Below are positions 1 to 7,910 of a DNA stretch of 51,028 bases, one piece after another. The position numbers and the translations under genes are program-made. This stretch comes from UBA7803 sp041686955 (lineage in GTDB: Bacteria; Pseudomonadota; Gammaproteobacteria; Pseudomonadales; Azotimanducaceae), in the NCBI GenBank assembly GCA_041686955.1, contig JAWLCV010000025.1, positions 1-51,028 on the forward strand. Reading direction: 5' to 3'. Within the stretch, counting starts at the first letter, position 1. The number at the start of each line of letters is the position of its first letter. The notes under the pieces are model-generated. The model saw nothing but the letters and a program-made list of their open reading frames with translations, did not search any database and was not told the origin of the DNA.

Positions 1-60
1 AGCGGATAGCGGATAGCGGATAGCGGATAGCGGATAGCGGATAGCGGATAGCGGATAGCG
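1..60. repeat. Heptamer tandem repeat (AGCGGAT x 8.5)
   Basis: The first 60 bases are eight perfect copies of the 7-nt unit AGCGGAT plus four more bases. The array is cut by the window edge, so its full length is unknown. It ends 10 bases downstream of the stop codon of the leftward thioesterase gene. No internal variation is visible, which fits recent expansion by strand slippage. A 7-nt unit would shift the frame if it lay in a coding sequence. There are no spacers, so it is not a CRISPR array. Confidence 0.95.
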
Positions 61-69
61 ATCAGCGCC

Positions 70-546
70 TCAACATTTCACCCCATACTCGCCCCTGAAC
101 TCAGCGGCGATCCCATTCCCCGCATCCAGCTCCACGTCCAGATGAAAACGCGCCCGGCCGCTCTCGGCCAGGGCGTCCAGCGCGGCGGCTGCGTCGTCGG
201 TCCATACCGCCTGGGCGGTCACGTCCGCCGCCACGGGCTTCAGGCAACGGATGCGCCCCTCGACGAATACGATGGAGCCGGTGAGGTTCCGCTCCAGCAT
301 CTGCAGGTAGACGAGCCCCCATCCCGTCAGGGAGGCGAGGGAGAACAGGCTTCCGGCGAAGGCGGTGCCGTGAACGTTGACGTTGGCGGCGAGCCCGGCC
401 GTGACCGCCAGACGCCCGCGGCGAAACTGGCTGACGGAGATGCCCATGGCCGCGGAGATGGGGATCTCCCGGTGCCAGCGCGCCTCGAGCTCGCGGCACA
501 GCGCCGCCGCGTGGTCTTCGGAGCGCGCCGGGAACACCTCGGCCAT
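70..546 (-). CDS. YiiD_C-type putative thioesterase (hot-dog fold)
   Basis: This 158-residue protein resembles the stand-alone version of the C-terminal domain of YiiD, a family of putative acyl-CoA thioesterases with a hot-dog fold. Typical features are the segment IPISAAMGI (about residues 28-36) and the segment NVHGTAFAGSLFSLA (about 56-70), where family members place the long hot-dog helix. The ATG at 546 was chosen because the family's length then fits and the upstream nitroreductase ends only 4 bases away. The two genes are therefore probably co-transcribed leftward. Substrate unknown; a role in acyl-CoA or acyl-ACP turnover is inferred from the family only. Confidence 0.75.
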   Translation of the reverse strand: MAEVFPARSEDHAAALCRELEARWHREIPISAAMGISVSQFRRGRLAVTAGLAANVNVHGTAFAGSLFSLASLTGWGLVYLQMLERNLTGSIVFVEGRIRCLKPVAADVTAQAVWTDDAAAALDALAESGRARFHLDVELDAGNGIAAEFRGEYGVKC

Positions 547-550
547 GGCG

Positions 551-1189
551 CTACCAGCCGTTCCAGTGTGTGATGGTGGAAATGGGCGGACGCTCGGCGC
601 GCTTGAAGTCGGTGCCCAGGGTGTAAGCCACCGGCAGCAGGGCGACCTGCAGGACGTCGTCCGGCACCCCCAGGATCTCCGCCGCCTCGCGCTCGTAGGC
701 CAGGTGCAGCGTGGTGAGGGCGGAGCCGAGGCCGCGGGCCCGCAGGGCGAGCTGGAAGCTCCACACGGCGGGGAAAATGGAACCGTAGAGCCCTGCGAGC
801 ATGGCCTGGGGCACGTCCGCCGGCGGACGGCCCGCGACACACGGGATGACGTGCACGGGCACCTCGTGGAGGTGCTCTGCCAGATAGACGGCGGAGCTCA
901 TGACCCGCTGGGTCTGGGCGTCGCCGCGTTTCTCCGCCTCGGCGCCGGCCTGGGAGAGATATGCGTCGGCACTCTTGCGGTAGAGGTCGGCCAGGGCACG
1001 GCGCTTGTCCGCATCGTCCACCACGATCCAGCGCCAGCTCTGGGAGTTCGAACCGGTGGGGGCCTGCACGGCCAGCTCCAGGCATTCCTCGATGACGGCG
1101 CGCGGCACCGGCTTGTGCAGATCCAGGCGCTTGCGGACGGCGCGGGTGGTGGCCAGCAGCTCGTCGGTCATGGCGATGTCGAATTCCAT
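551..1189 (-). CDS. Nitroreductase family FMN oxidoreductase
   Basis: This 212-residue protein has the nitroreductase fold signature. An early Arg-rich FMN phosphate-binding region (TRAVRKRLD, about residues 13-21) is followed by APTGSNSQSWRWIVV, where the family binds flavin. Near the C-terminus comes the run GVPDDVLQVALLPVAYTLG. Members are usually cytoplasmic homodimers that reduce nitro-compounds, quinones or enones with NAD(P)H; the substrate here is unknown. The ATG at 1189 has GGAGA just upstream; an in-frame ATG six codons earlier has no better site. It runs just ahead of the thioesterase gene (4 bases), so the two likely form an operon. A VanZ-like gene diverges upstream. Confidence 0.87.
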   Translation of the reverse strand: MEFDIAMTDELLATTRAVRKRLDLHKPVPRAVIEECLELAVQAPTGSNSQSWRWIVVDDADKRRALADLYRKSADAYLSQAGAEAEKRGDAQTQRVMSSAVYLAEHLHEVPVHVIPCVAGRPPADVPQAMLAGLYGSIFPAVWSFQLALRARGLGSALTTLHLAYEREAAEILGVPDDVLQVALLPVAYTLGTDFKRAERPPISTITHWNGW

Positions 1190-1269
1190 GGGGTCTCCAC
1201 TCTCCACAATGATGGTCGTTGGGCGCGCAGCGTATCATGAGCGGCTTCAACCGGCAGAGCAGGGTGACC

Positions 1270-2229
1270 ATGGCCGATACCACAGCGAGCGAGGGAAGCG
1301 TGTCCCGGTCCGTCACGGGTCCTCGCGTCGCCCTCGCCGTGGGCGGGCTCGTGGTGCTCGTCGCGGGCCAGCAGTTCGGCAGCCTGGGACGGGCCGATCT
1401 GTTCGGCCAGACTTTGAGCAACGCCCTGCACATCCCCCTGTTCGCCGCCATAACCCTGCTCCTGGCGACGATTTTTCCGCGCAGGGGCGCGATGACCATC
1501 GGCGCCCTGGGCTGCCTGCTGGCGGCTCTGACCGAGCTGGCGCAGCTCTTCAACTCGCGACACGCGAGCGTCACCGATTTCGGTTTGGACCTCCTGGGCG
1601 TGGGCCCCGTGGTGCTCGGGCTGGCGCTCACCCGGCGGCTGCACGCTTCCGCGGACGGTTCGCGATCGGCCCGGGTGCTGGTGTGGGGGGCGGTGGCGTT
1701 GGTCGTAGCCGTGCTCGCGAGCGTTACGCCGGGGCGGGTGCTGCTGGCCTATGCCCATCGCGACGAGGCCTTTCCGGTGCTGCTGGAGGCGGGCGCCTCG
1801 GCACTGGCGCCCCTGGTTTCGAGCAACAGCCTCACGCGGCCGGCCACGGCACCGGCGGGATGGCCCGGCTACGCCCACGGACCGGTGCTGGAGGTGCTCT
1901 GGGCCGCAGAGCGGTATCCGGGGATCACCCTGGACGAGGTGGTCCCGGACTGGTCGGGCTACTCCGCGCTGGCGGTGGACGTGTTTCTGCCGGACGACGT
2001 CCCGGCGAGCCTCACTGCGGCCGTGCGCTACGAAGGCGAGCACGGCACCGCCGCACACCTGCGGCTGCCGGTTCGGCCGGGACCGCAACGGCTGATCTAC
2101 CCGTTGACCGCGCTGCTCGAGCCCCGGGGCGGCCGCCTGCCGCGGGTACGGTCGCTCGTCCTGCACACCCATCGAGACGCCGCCGGGCGGCGGCTGTTGA
2201 TCGGCCGTGTGACCCTGACGGCCGAGTAG
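1270..2229 (+). CDS. VanZ-like membrane protein with soluble C-terminal domain
   Basis: The N-terminal half (about residues 20-180) has four to five hydrophobic helices. The VanZ-type core ALHIPLFAAIT is followed by an acidic/aromatic stretch around ELAQLF and a TDFGLDLLG segment, as in VanZ-family membrane proteins. The C-terminal about 130 residues are soluble and beta-rich (WSGYSALAVDVFLPDD and onward). They look like a carbohydrate-binding or galactose-binding-like module, which is a resemblance and not proven. I prefer the ATG at 1270 (AGGGTGA upstream) over the ATG at 1237, which lacks a clear ribosome site. Function unknown; some VanZ fusions belong to envelope or exopolysaccharide systems, but nothing nearby supports that here. 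Confidence 0.72.
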   Translation: MADTTASEGSVSRSVTGPRVALAVGGLVVLVAGQQFGSLGRADLFGQTLSNALHIPLFAAITLLLATIFPRRGAMTIGALGCLLAALTELAQLFNSRHASVTDFGLDLLGVGPVVLGLALTRRLHASADGSRSARVLVWGAVALVVAVLASVTPGRVLLAYAHRDEAFPVLLEAGASALAPLVSSNSLTRPATAPAGWPGYAHGPVLEVLWAAERYPGITLDEVVPDWSGYSALAVDVFLPDDVPASLTAAVRYEGEHGTAAHLRLPVRPGPQRLIYPLTALLEPRGGRLPRVRSLVLHTHRDAAGRRLLIGRVTLTAE

Positions 2230-2324
2230 CCTCGGCCCACCGGCTTCGACCGAAGGCTTCGAGCGCTGGCGATGCCGCTGGTTTCGGGTACCCTTGTGAC
2301 TTTCAAGCGGTGCGGGAGAGGCGC

Positions 2325-3635
2325 ATGACCATGATTCGGGGGATCCTCGGTGCGGGGCTGCTGTTCGGGCTGTGGGCAGCGGTCGGGCACGCGGCGCCGG
2401 GGCAGGATCTCAGGGCTGCGGCGGAAGGCGTGGAAGAGCGCGTCATCGCCTGGCGGCGCGACATCCATCAGCATCCGGAGCTCTCCAACCGCGAGTTTCG
2501 TACAGCCGAGCTCGTGGCGGAGCACCTGGAGCGTCTGGGGCTCGAGGTCCAGCGGGAGGTCGCCCACACGGGGGTGGTGGGCATCCTCCGGGGCGGGCGT
2601 CCGGGCGCGGTGGTGGCGCTGCGGGCCGACATGGATGCCCTGCCGGTGGCGGAGCGCACCGGCCTGCCGTACGCCTCCACCGAGCGCAGCACCTACAACG
2701 GTCAGGAGGTGGACGTGATGCACGCCTGCGGCCATGACAACCACGTGGCCATCCTCATGGGCGCGGCCGAGGTGCTCGCCGGCATGCGCCAGGAGCTGCC
2801 GGGCACGGTGAAGTTCGTCTTCCAGCCTGCCGAGGAGGGCGCGCCGAAGGGCGAGGAAGGCGGCGCCGGCATGATGGTGGAGCAGGGCGTGCTGAAGAAC
2901 CCGGACGTGGACGCCATCTTCGGCCTGCACATCAGCCAGGGCGACGCGGTGGGCCAGATCAGTTACCGCCCGCGTGGCGCCATGGCCAGCGCCCAGCGCT
3001 TCGAGATCCGCGTGCAGGGCAGCCAGACCCATGGCGCCCAGCCGTGGGCCGGGGTGGACCCCGTCGTGGTGGGAGCGCACATCGTCACCGCGCTGCAGAC
3101 CATCGTCAGCCGGCAGCTCGAGATCACCCGTGCGCCGGCCGTGGTCACCGTCGGCACCTTCCACTCCGGGGTGCGCCACAACATCGTCCCGGACGTGGCG
3201 GAGCTGTCCGGCACCATTCGCAGCTTCGAGCCCGACATGCAGCAGCAGATTCACGCCGAGATCCGCCAGATCGCCACCTCGGTCGCTGCGGCCATGGGCG
3301 CTACCGTGGAGGTGGAGATCGACCCGGGGGTGCCGGTGACCTTCAACGACCCGCAGCTCACCGAGTCCATGCTGCCCACCCTGCGGGACGTCTACGGGGC
3401 CGAGAACGTTCGTGCCGGCGATCCCATCACCGGCGCCGAGGACTTCTCCTTCTATCAGCAGCAGATACCGGGGCTCTTCTTCTTCATCGGCGGCCGGCCC
3501 AACCACGTGCCGGCAGAGGAAGCGATCCCCAACCACTCGCCGCTGTTCTACGTGGACGAAGGGGCTCTGGTGCTGGGGGTGGAAGCCATGAGCCGGCTCG
3601 CCGTGGACTACCTGCGCCAGCACGCCGGGCCGTGA
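2325..3635 (+). CDS. Secreted M20D-family amidohydrolase
   Basis: This 436-residue metallopeptidase of the amidohydrolase branch (IAA-amino-acid hydrolase and hippuricase-like) starts with a Sec-type signal peptide: a hydrophobic core, then GHAA near residue 24. The binuclear metal site is visible. HACGHDNH supplies Cys/His ligands, FQPAEEG gives the Glu pair, FGLHIS gives a His, and a final His lies in NHSP near the C-terminus. The ATG at 2325 follows GGGAGAGG. The enzyme probably cleaves N-acyl amino acids in the periplasm. It appears to be a single-gene unit, and its convergent neighbour ends 23 bases away with a strong hairpin between them. Confidence 0.9.
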   Translation: MTMIRGILGAGLLFGLWAAVGHAAPGQDLRAAAEGVEERVIAWRRDIHQHPELSNREFRTAELVAEHLERLGLEVQREVAHTGVVGILRGGRPGAVVALRADMDALPVAERTGLPYASTERSTYNGQEVDVMHACGHDNHVAILMGAAEVLAGMRQELPGTVKFVFQPAEEGAPKGEEGGAGMMVEQGVLKNPDVDAIFGLHISQGDAVGQISYRPRGAMASAQRFEIRVQGSQTHGAQPWAGVDPVVVGAHIVTALQTIVSRQLEITRAPAVVTVGTFHSGVRHNIVPDVAELSGTIRSFEPDMQQQIHAEIRQIATSVAAAMGATVEVEIDPGVPVTFNDPQLTESMLPTLRDVYGAENVRAGDPITGAEDFSFYQQQIPGLFFFIGGRPNHVPAEEAIPNHSPLFYVDEGALVLGVEAMSRLAVDYLRQHAGP

Positions 3636-3657
3636 CGTCCCGGCGCCGCAGGTCGAG

Positions 3658-4293
3658 TCATGCCGGGTCCGGGGCAGCCGGACCCGGCGGTCTCTGTCCG
3701 TAGTCCGAGGCGGTCTCGAGGAACGCGAGCTCCTCCTCGGTCGACTCGCGCCCGAGGATCCCGTTGCGGTGGGGAAAGCGCCCGAAGCGCAGCACGATGT
3801 CGCGGTGCTGCTGGGCGTGGCGCAGGAACTCGCCGGTGAGCTGGCGCCGACCGGGCGGCGTCTCGTCGCGCAAGGCCGTGAACAGCCCCACGGACGTGTG
3901 CTGGGCGAGCCGCGACTCCGCGTGCTGAAACGGCATGTAGAAGAAGGCCCGCTGCTCCAGCGCGAGCCTGCGGTCCAGTCCCTGCTCGATGCCGCGGCGC
4001 GCGGTGGTCAGCGCCAGGGGATCGGTGGCGTAGGCCAGGGCGCTGCCCCGGTGCAGGTGCCGGGGGAACTGATCCGAGACGAGGATCAGGGCCAGCAGCG
4101 CCTCGGGCGTGTCTCCCCAGTCCAGGGAACCGGCGGCGGCCGCGTCGCACGCCGCGGCGAACCGGCTGCGAATTTCCTCGTCCAGGGCGCGGTCGCCGGC
4201 GAACCAGCGCCGGCGCCGTTCCTCCGCGGCGAAACCGCCGGTGAGGGGGCCGAACCAGAACTCGATCACGGTGGCAGGGTCGGTGTGTTCCAC
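3658..4293 (-). CDS. DUF924 family protein
   Basis: This 211-residue protein matches the DUF924 family: an N-terminal IEFWFGP motif, then LILVSDQFPRHL, FYMPFQHAE and RFGRFPHRN in order. The family is all-helical, TPR-like and of unknown function. The start is a GTG at 4293 with GAGGTGG upstream. It is the last gene of the leftward nadE/MBL/DUF456 run but is separated from DUF456 by 60 bases carrying a hairpin, so co-transcription is uncertain. The extreme C-terminus is Pro/Ala-rich because it encodes the junction hairpin. Confidence 0.88.
   Translation of the reverse strand: MEHTDPATVIEFWFGPLTGGFAAEERRRRWFAGDRALDEEIRSRFAAACDAAAAGSLDWGDTPEALLALILVSDQFPRHLHRGSALAYATDPLALTTARRGIEQGLDRRLALEQRAFFYMPFQHAESRLAQHTSVGLFTALRDETPPGRRQLTGEFLRHAQQHRDIVLRFGRFPHRNGILGRESTEEELAFLETASDYGQRPPGPAAPDPA
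3662..3688. terminator. Perfect 11-bp hairpin at a convergent gene junction
   Basis: The left arm 3662-3672 (GCCGGGTCCGG) pairs perfectly with 3678-3688 across a 5-nt loop. It sits just past the M20 hydrolase stop and within the last codons of the convergent DUF924 gene. There is no clear T-run on either side, so it is a terminator-like stem, possibly bidirectional, not a textbook intrinsic terminator. Confidence 0.45.
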
Positions 4294-4325
4294 TGTGGTC
4301 CACCTCGTCGGTTTCAGGGCCAGGG

Positions 4326-4344
4326 CCTGGCTTTCAAAGCCAGG
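4326..4344. terminator. Small hairpin after DUF456 gene
   Basis: CCTGGCTT pairs with AAGCCAGG around a 3-nt loop, directly downstream of the leftward DUF456 gene and upstream of DUF924. Several further copies of CCAGGGC flank it (about 4318-4376), so the stem may be a by-product of a small repeat cluster. There is no T-tract. It could attenuate read-through from the upstream genes. Confidence 0.35.
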
Positions 4345-4353
4345 GCTTCGCCT

Positions 4354-4863
4354 TCACAGCCAGGGCGCCAGGGCCAGGATCACCACCATCACTCCGCCTA
4401 CGCCGAGCTTCGCCATGGTCCCCCAGAACCGGCCCAGGGCGGCGCCGCGGCCGGATTCCAGGCTGCCGCCGAAGGGCCGCCCGGCCCAGAGATCCCCCAG
4501 CAGGGAGCCCGCGAACGCTCCGAGCGACGCCCCCAGCAGGGTGCCGGCGATGGGTACCGGCAGCGCGGTGCCGAGGATGGCGCCCACCACGCCGCCGGCG
4601 ATGGCCAGCAGGGCCGCCCGCTTCGAGCCGCCTGCCTGGCGGGCGCCGGCGGCCCCCAGCACGAACTCGAGAATCTCCCCCAGCAGGGCGAGCCCGGTCA
4701 CCCCGGCCACGGCGCCCCAGCCGAGGGTCATGCCGGCCGGCTGCCACCAGGCCACGGCCACGGCAGCCATCACCATCAGCCACGTTCCCGGCACGTTGAA
4801 CAGGATGCTGAACCAGAACAGCAGGTTCAGGAGCGTGAGGATGACGGTGTAGAGCAGCAGCAT
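4354..4863 (-). CDS. DUF456 family membrane protein
   Basis: This 169-residue hydrophobic protein has about four to five membrane segments. It carries the DUF456 hallmarks: FNVPGTWLMV near residue 25, then glycine-rich helices (GGVVGAILGT, GASLGAFAGSLLGDL). These Gly-zipper helices are typical of the family, whose function is unknown. It starts with ATG 12 bases after the stop of the MBL-fold gene and so is probably in the nadE operon. Confidence 0.85.
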   Translation of the reverse strand: MLLLYTVILTLLNLLFWFSILFNVPGTWLMVMAAVAVAWWQPAGMTLGWGAVAGVTGLALLGEILEFVLGAAGARQAGGSKRAALLAIAGGVVGAILGTALPVPIAGTLLGASLGAFAGSLLGDLWAGRPFGGSLESGRGAALGRFWGTMAKLGVGGVMVVILALAPWL

Positions 4864-4875
4864 GACGGGGCCAGC

Positions 4876-5853
4876 CTACAGCCCCCAGCACTCCATATCG
4901 TTGGCGAAGATCAGGGGGCGGTCGTAGTTCTCCTCGATGGCGCGGCGGCTCACAGACTCGAGGCCCCGGGTTCGCTCGGCACGATGGCCGAGGATCACCA
5001 TGCGTACGCCGGCCTGCTCGGCGATGCGGCCGATCTCCCCCGGGGTGACGTGCAGGTCCAGCAGCCGGCCCCGGGTGCCTTCCGGCACGTTGTGGTGGAT
5101 CACCAGGGCGTCCGCGCCGGCGGCGAACTCCGGGACCAGGTTCTTGGCGTTGCTGAAGTCGCCGGTGAATACGATGCCGATGTCGCCGATGTCCACCCGC
5201 CAGGCCAGGGCCGGCACGTCGCCGTGGGAAACCGGAACCGCCGACAGGCGCAGCCCGTCGGAGCCGAACCCGGACCAGCGCCGGCGCCCGCTCGCCGGGA
5301 CGTCACGCACGACGAGCTCGTAGCCGCCCCGGGACCGGGGGGTGAGGAAGTCGGCCAGGTACGGAAATGCCCCCTCGGGGCCGAAAAGGCGCTGCACGAA
5401 GGCGGACGTCGCCGGGAACACCTCGGAGCCGCCCGGCCCGAGCACCGTCAGCGGCCGATTCCGCCCGGCGTAGAACGAGCCGTGGACGAACGCCGGCAAC
5501 TCCGCCGAATGCGGCGCCTGAAGCTGGGTGAGTACCACCGCGTCGAGATGGGCGAATCGCCCCCCGGCCCGGTCGAAGGCCACCGAGGAGCCGGGTGCCG
5601 GGTCCACCAGCAGGCGCGCCCGGTTGTCGACGAACACCAAGTAGCTGGCGGGCGCGGCGCCGTCGTCCAGCTCCGGACCGCCGCTACCCAGGATCTGTAT
5701 CCAGACCCCCTCGTCCCCGCAGAACGGCGTGGCGTCGGTCTGGGCCGCCGCCGTGGCTGCCGCCGAGGCTGCTGCGCCGGCGAGCGTTGCCACCACGATG
5801 CGCCGGGTTCGCCGTAGAACCGTCGTCAGTACCCCCATGGTGCTCCTCTTCAT
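4876..5853 (-). CDS. Secreted metallo-beta-lactamase-fold protein with degenerate metal motif
   Basis: This 325-residue protein has a signal peptide (Arg-rich n-region, then an Ala-rich core to about residue 38). The MBL-fold layout resembles RNase Z or arylsulfatase-type enzymes. The first metal motif, normally THxHxDH, reads TQLQAPH (residues 109-115), so two His and the Asp are replaced. Later elements remain: SHGDVP, FTGDFSN with its Asp, and ILGHR. It may have lost or changed catalysis. Its ATG overlaps the nadE stop as ATGA, implying translational coupling. An alternative ATG at 5838 would shorten the signal peptide. Substrate unknown. Confidence 0.75.
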   Translation of the reverse strand: MKRSTMGVLTTVLRRTRRIVVATLAGAAASAAATAAAQTDATPFCGDEGVWIQILGSGGPELDDGAAPASYLVFVDNRARLLVDPAPGSSVAFDRAGGRFAHLDAVVLTQLQAPHSAELPAFVHGSFYAGRNRPLTVLGPGGSEVFPATSAFVQRLFGPEGAFPYLADFLTPRSRGGYELVVRDVPASGRRRWSGFGSDGLRLSAVPVSHGDVPALAWRVDIGDIGIVFTGDFSNAKNLVPEFAAGADALVIHHNVPEGTRGRLLDLHVTPGEIGRIAEQAGVRMVILGHRAERTRGLESVSRRAIEENYDRPLIFANDMECWGL

Positions 5854-7787
5854 TCCGTGGCCAGCGCCTCGATCTCCGCCAGCAGCCCCTTGGCGGAGGC
5901 TTCGTCCGGCATGCGCCAGTCGCCGCGCGGCGACAGGCTCACCGTGCCTACCTTGGGCCCGGGAGGCAAGGTGGTGCGCTTGAACTGCTGGGCGAAGAAA
6001 CGGCGGAAGAAGGTTCCCAGCCAGGCGCGGATCTCCGCAGGCTCGTAGCGCCCGGCGAAGGCGAGGCAGGCGAGATGAAAGATCTTCGCGGCCCGCGCGC
6101 CGTTGCGCACGAAATGGAACAGGAAGAAGTCGTGCAGCTCGTAGGGGCCGATGATGGCCTCGGTGTGCTGGGCGATCTCGCCCTCCCGGGTGGCGAGCAG
6201 CTCCGGCGAGATGGGCGTGTCCAGAACCCGCGCCAGCACTTCCGCGAGCTCGCCGTCGGCGCGGTGGCGCGCGTACCAGCGCACCAGATACTTGACCATG
6301 GTCTTCGGCACGCTGGCGTTGACGTTGTAGCTCGCCATGTGGTCGGCGTTGTACGTGCACCAGCCCAGTGCCAGCTCGGAGAGGTCGCCGGTCCCGACCA
6401 CGATGCCGCCGGTCTTGTTGGCCCAGTCGAACAGGATCTGAGTGCGCTCCCGGGCCTGGGCGTTCTCGAACACCACGTCGGTGGTGACGTCGTGGTCCAG
6501 GTCCGCGAGATGCTGGGTCACGGCGGCGGTGATGGAGATCTCCTTCAGCACCACGCCGGCAGCCCCGGCGAGCTGTCGCGCCGAGCCCAGCGTGTGATCG
6601 CTGGTGCCCGGACCGGGGAGGGTCAGCGCCAGCAGGTGTCGGCGGTCGCGTCCGAGCTTCTCCAGGGCATCGAGGCACACCAGGAACGCCAGGGTGCTGT
6701 CGAGCCCGCCGGACAGCCCGATGACCAGGGCGTCGCTGCCGGCGGCCAGCACCCGCCGGGCCAGCCCCGTGGCCTGAATGCGGAAGATCTCGGCGGCCCG
6801 GGCGTCGAGCTGCACCTCGTCGGTTGGGACGAACGGGTGCGGGTCCACGGGGCGGTACAGGCCCTGAAGTGGCAGGGCCTCGGCCAGGGCGTCCACCCGG
6901 TGATAAGCGGGCGGACGCGGCGCCTGGGCGAAGCTGGTGTTCTGCATGCGGTCGTGGCCCAGGCGCTCCACGTCGATCTCGGTGATGAGGGTTTGCGGCT
7001 CGAAGGCGAAACGCTCGCCCTCGGCGAGCGGGTGGCCGTTCTCGCAGGCCAGGAGGTGGCCTCCGAACACCACGTCCTTGGTGGACTCCAGGGGGCCGCT
7101 GGAGGCGTACAGGTAGCCGCAGATGCCCCGGGCGCTGGCCATGCGCACCAGGTCCCGGCGGTACTCCGCCTTGGCCACGAGCTCGTTGCTGGCGGACGGA
7201 TTGACGATGAGCGCGGCCCCGGCGAGGCAATGCCGAATCCCCGGCGGGTCCGGGGCCCACAGGTCCTCGCAGACCTCGATGCCGAAGGCGACCGGTCCCA
7301 CCCGGAAGAGCTGCTCCCGGCAGATGCGGAAGTTGCCGAGCTCCGGATCCTCCACGGGCTCGTCCACCCCCGCGCCGGAGGCGAACCAGCGGCGCTCGTA
7401 GTACTCGCCGTGGTTGGGCTGGACCGTCTTGGGCACCATGCCCTTGACCGTGCCGCCGCCGAGCACCACCGCGCAGTTCAGCAGGCGCCCGTCACCGAGC
7501 TGCCAGGGCGCGCCCACGATGCACACGAGCCCCTTGGTGGCCGCCGCCAGAACCGCCAGCGCCCGCCGGGTCCGGCGGTGCAGGTCGGCGCTGAAGAACA
7601 GGTCCTCGCACGAGTATCCGGTGAGACAGAGCTCCGGAAACAGCGCGAGACTGACGTTGTCCCGGGCGAGGCTGCGCAGGTGGCCGGCGATGCGTTCGGC
7701 GTTGGCCAGGGGGTCCGCCAGGATCAGCTCCGGGGCCACCGCGGCCACGCGGACGAAACCGAGCTCCGCATAGTTGGTTGGCTTCAT
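5850..7787 (-). CDS. nadE: Glutamine-dependent NAD+ synthetase
   Basis: This 645-residue two-domain enzyme converts nicotinic acid adenine dinucleotide to NAD+ using ATP and glutamine. The N-terminal nitrilase-like glutaminase domain shows the catalytic triad Glu52 (FPELCLTGY), Lys120 (KTVQPNHGE) and Cys173 (EVCEDLW). The C-terminal synthetase domain carries the P-loop SGGLDS at 359-364 and the downstream signature with NADHMASYNVNASVPK. Length and domain order match the long, glutamine-using form, so ammonia channelling is expected. The start is ATG at 7787. It heads the leftward group and overlaps the MBL-fold gene by ATGA. Confidence 0.96.
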   Translation of the reverse strand: MKPTNYAELGFVRVAAVAPELILADPLANAERIAGHLRSLARDNVSLALFPELCLTGYSCEDLFFSADLHRRTRRALAVLAAATKGLVCIVGAPWQLGDGRLLNCAVVLGGGTVKGMVPKTVQPNHGEYYERRWFASGAGVDEPVEDPELGNFRICREQLFRVGPVAFGIEVCEDLWAPDPPGIRHCLAGAALIVNPSASNELVAKAEYRRDLVRMASARGICGYLYASSGPLESTKDVVFGGHLLACENGHPLAEGERFAFEPQTLITEIDVERLGHDRMQNTSFAQAPRPPAYHRVDALAEALPLQGLYRPVDPHPFVPTDEVQLDARAAEIFRIQATGLARRVLAAGSDALVIGLSGGLDSTLAFLVCLDALEKLGRDRRHLLALTLPGPGTSDHTLGSARQLAGAAGVVLKEISITAAVTQHLADLDHDVTTDVVFENAQARERTQILFDWANKTGGIVVGTGDLSELALGWCTYNADHMASYNVNASVPKTMVKYLVRWYARHRADGELAEVLARVLDTPISPELLATREGEIAQHTEAIIGPYELHDFFLFHFVRNGARAAKIFHLACLAFAGRYEPAEIRAWLGTFFRRFFAQQFKRTTLPPGPKVGTVSLSPRGDWRMPDEASAKGLLAEIEALATE

Positions 7788-7910
7788 GGCCGCATTCTAC
7801 GGGGGAGGTCCGGCGGGAGAAAGCGCACCCCCGCAGGCCGTCCGGGCCGGCTCGCCTTTTGCGGTCAAAGCGGAGAAAATCCGGAGCTCGACCAATTCAG
7901 GGGGAAGTGA

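Noticed and set aside
1..60. CRISPR array
   Set aside because: Units are 7 nt, contiguous and without spacers.
3769..5817. Long rightward open frame opposite the DUF924, DUF456 and MBL-fold genes
   Set aside because: It is antisense to three genes with clear family motifs, is full of Gly/His/Gln-rich filler, and shows no recognisable domain; high GC creates such frames.
5595..7910. Long rightward open frame opposite nadE
   Set aside because: It is antisense to a complete NAD synthetase with all catalytic motifs and has no domain of its own.
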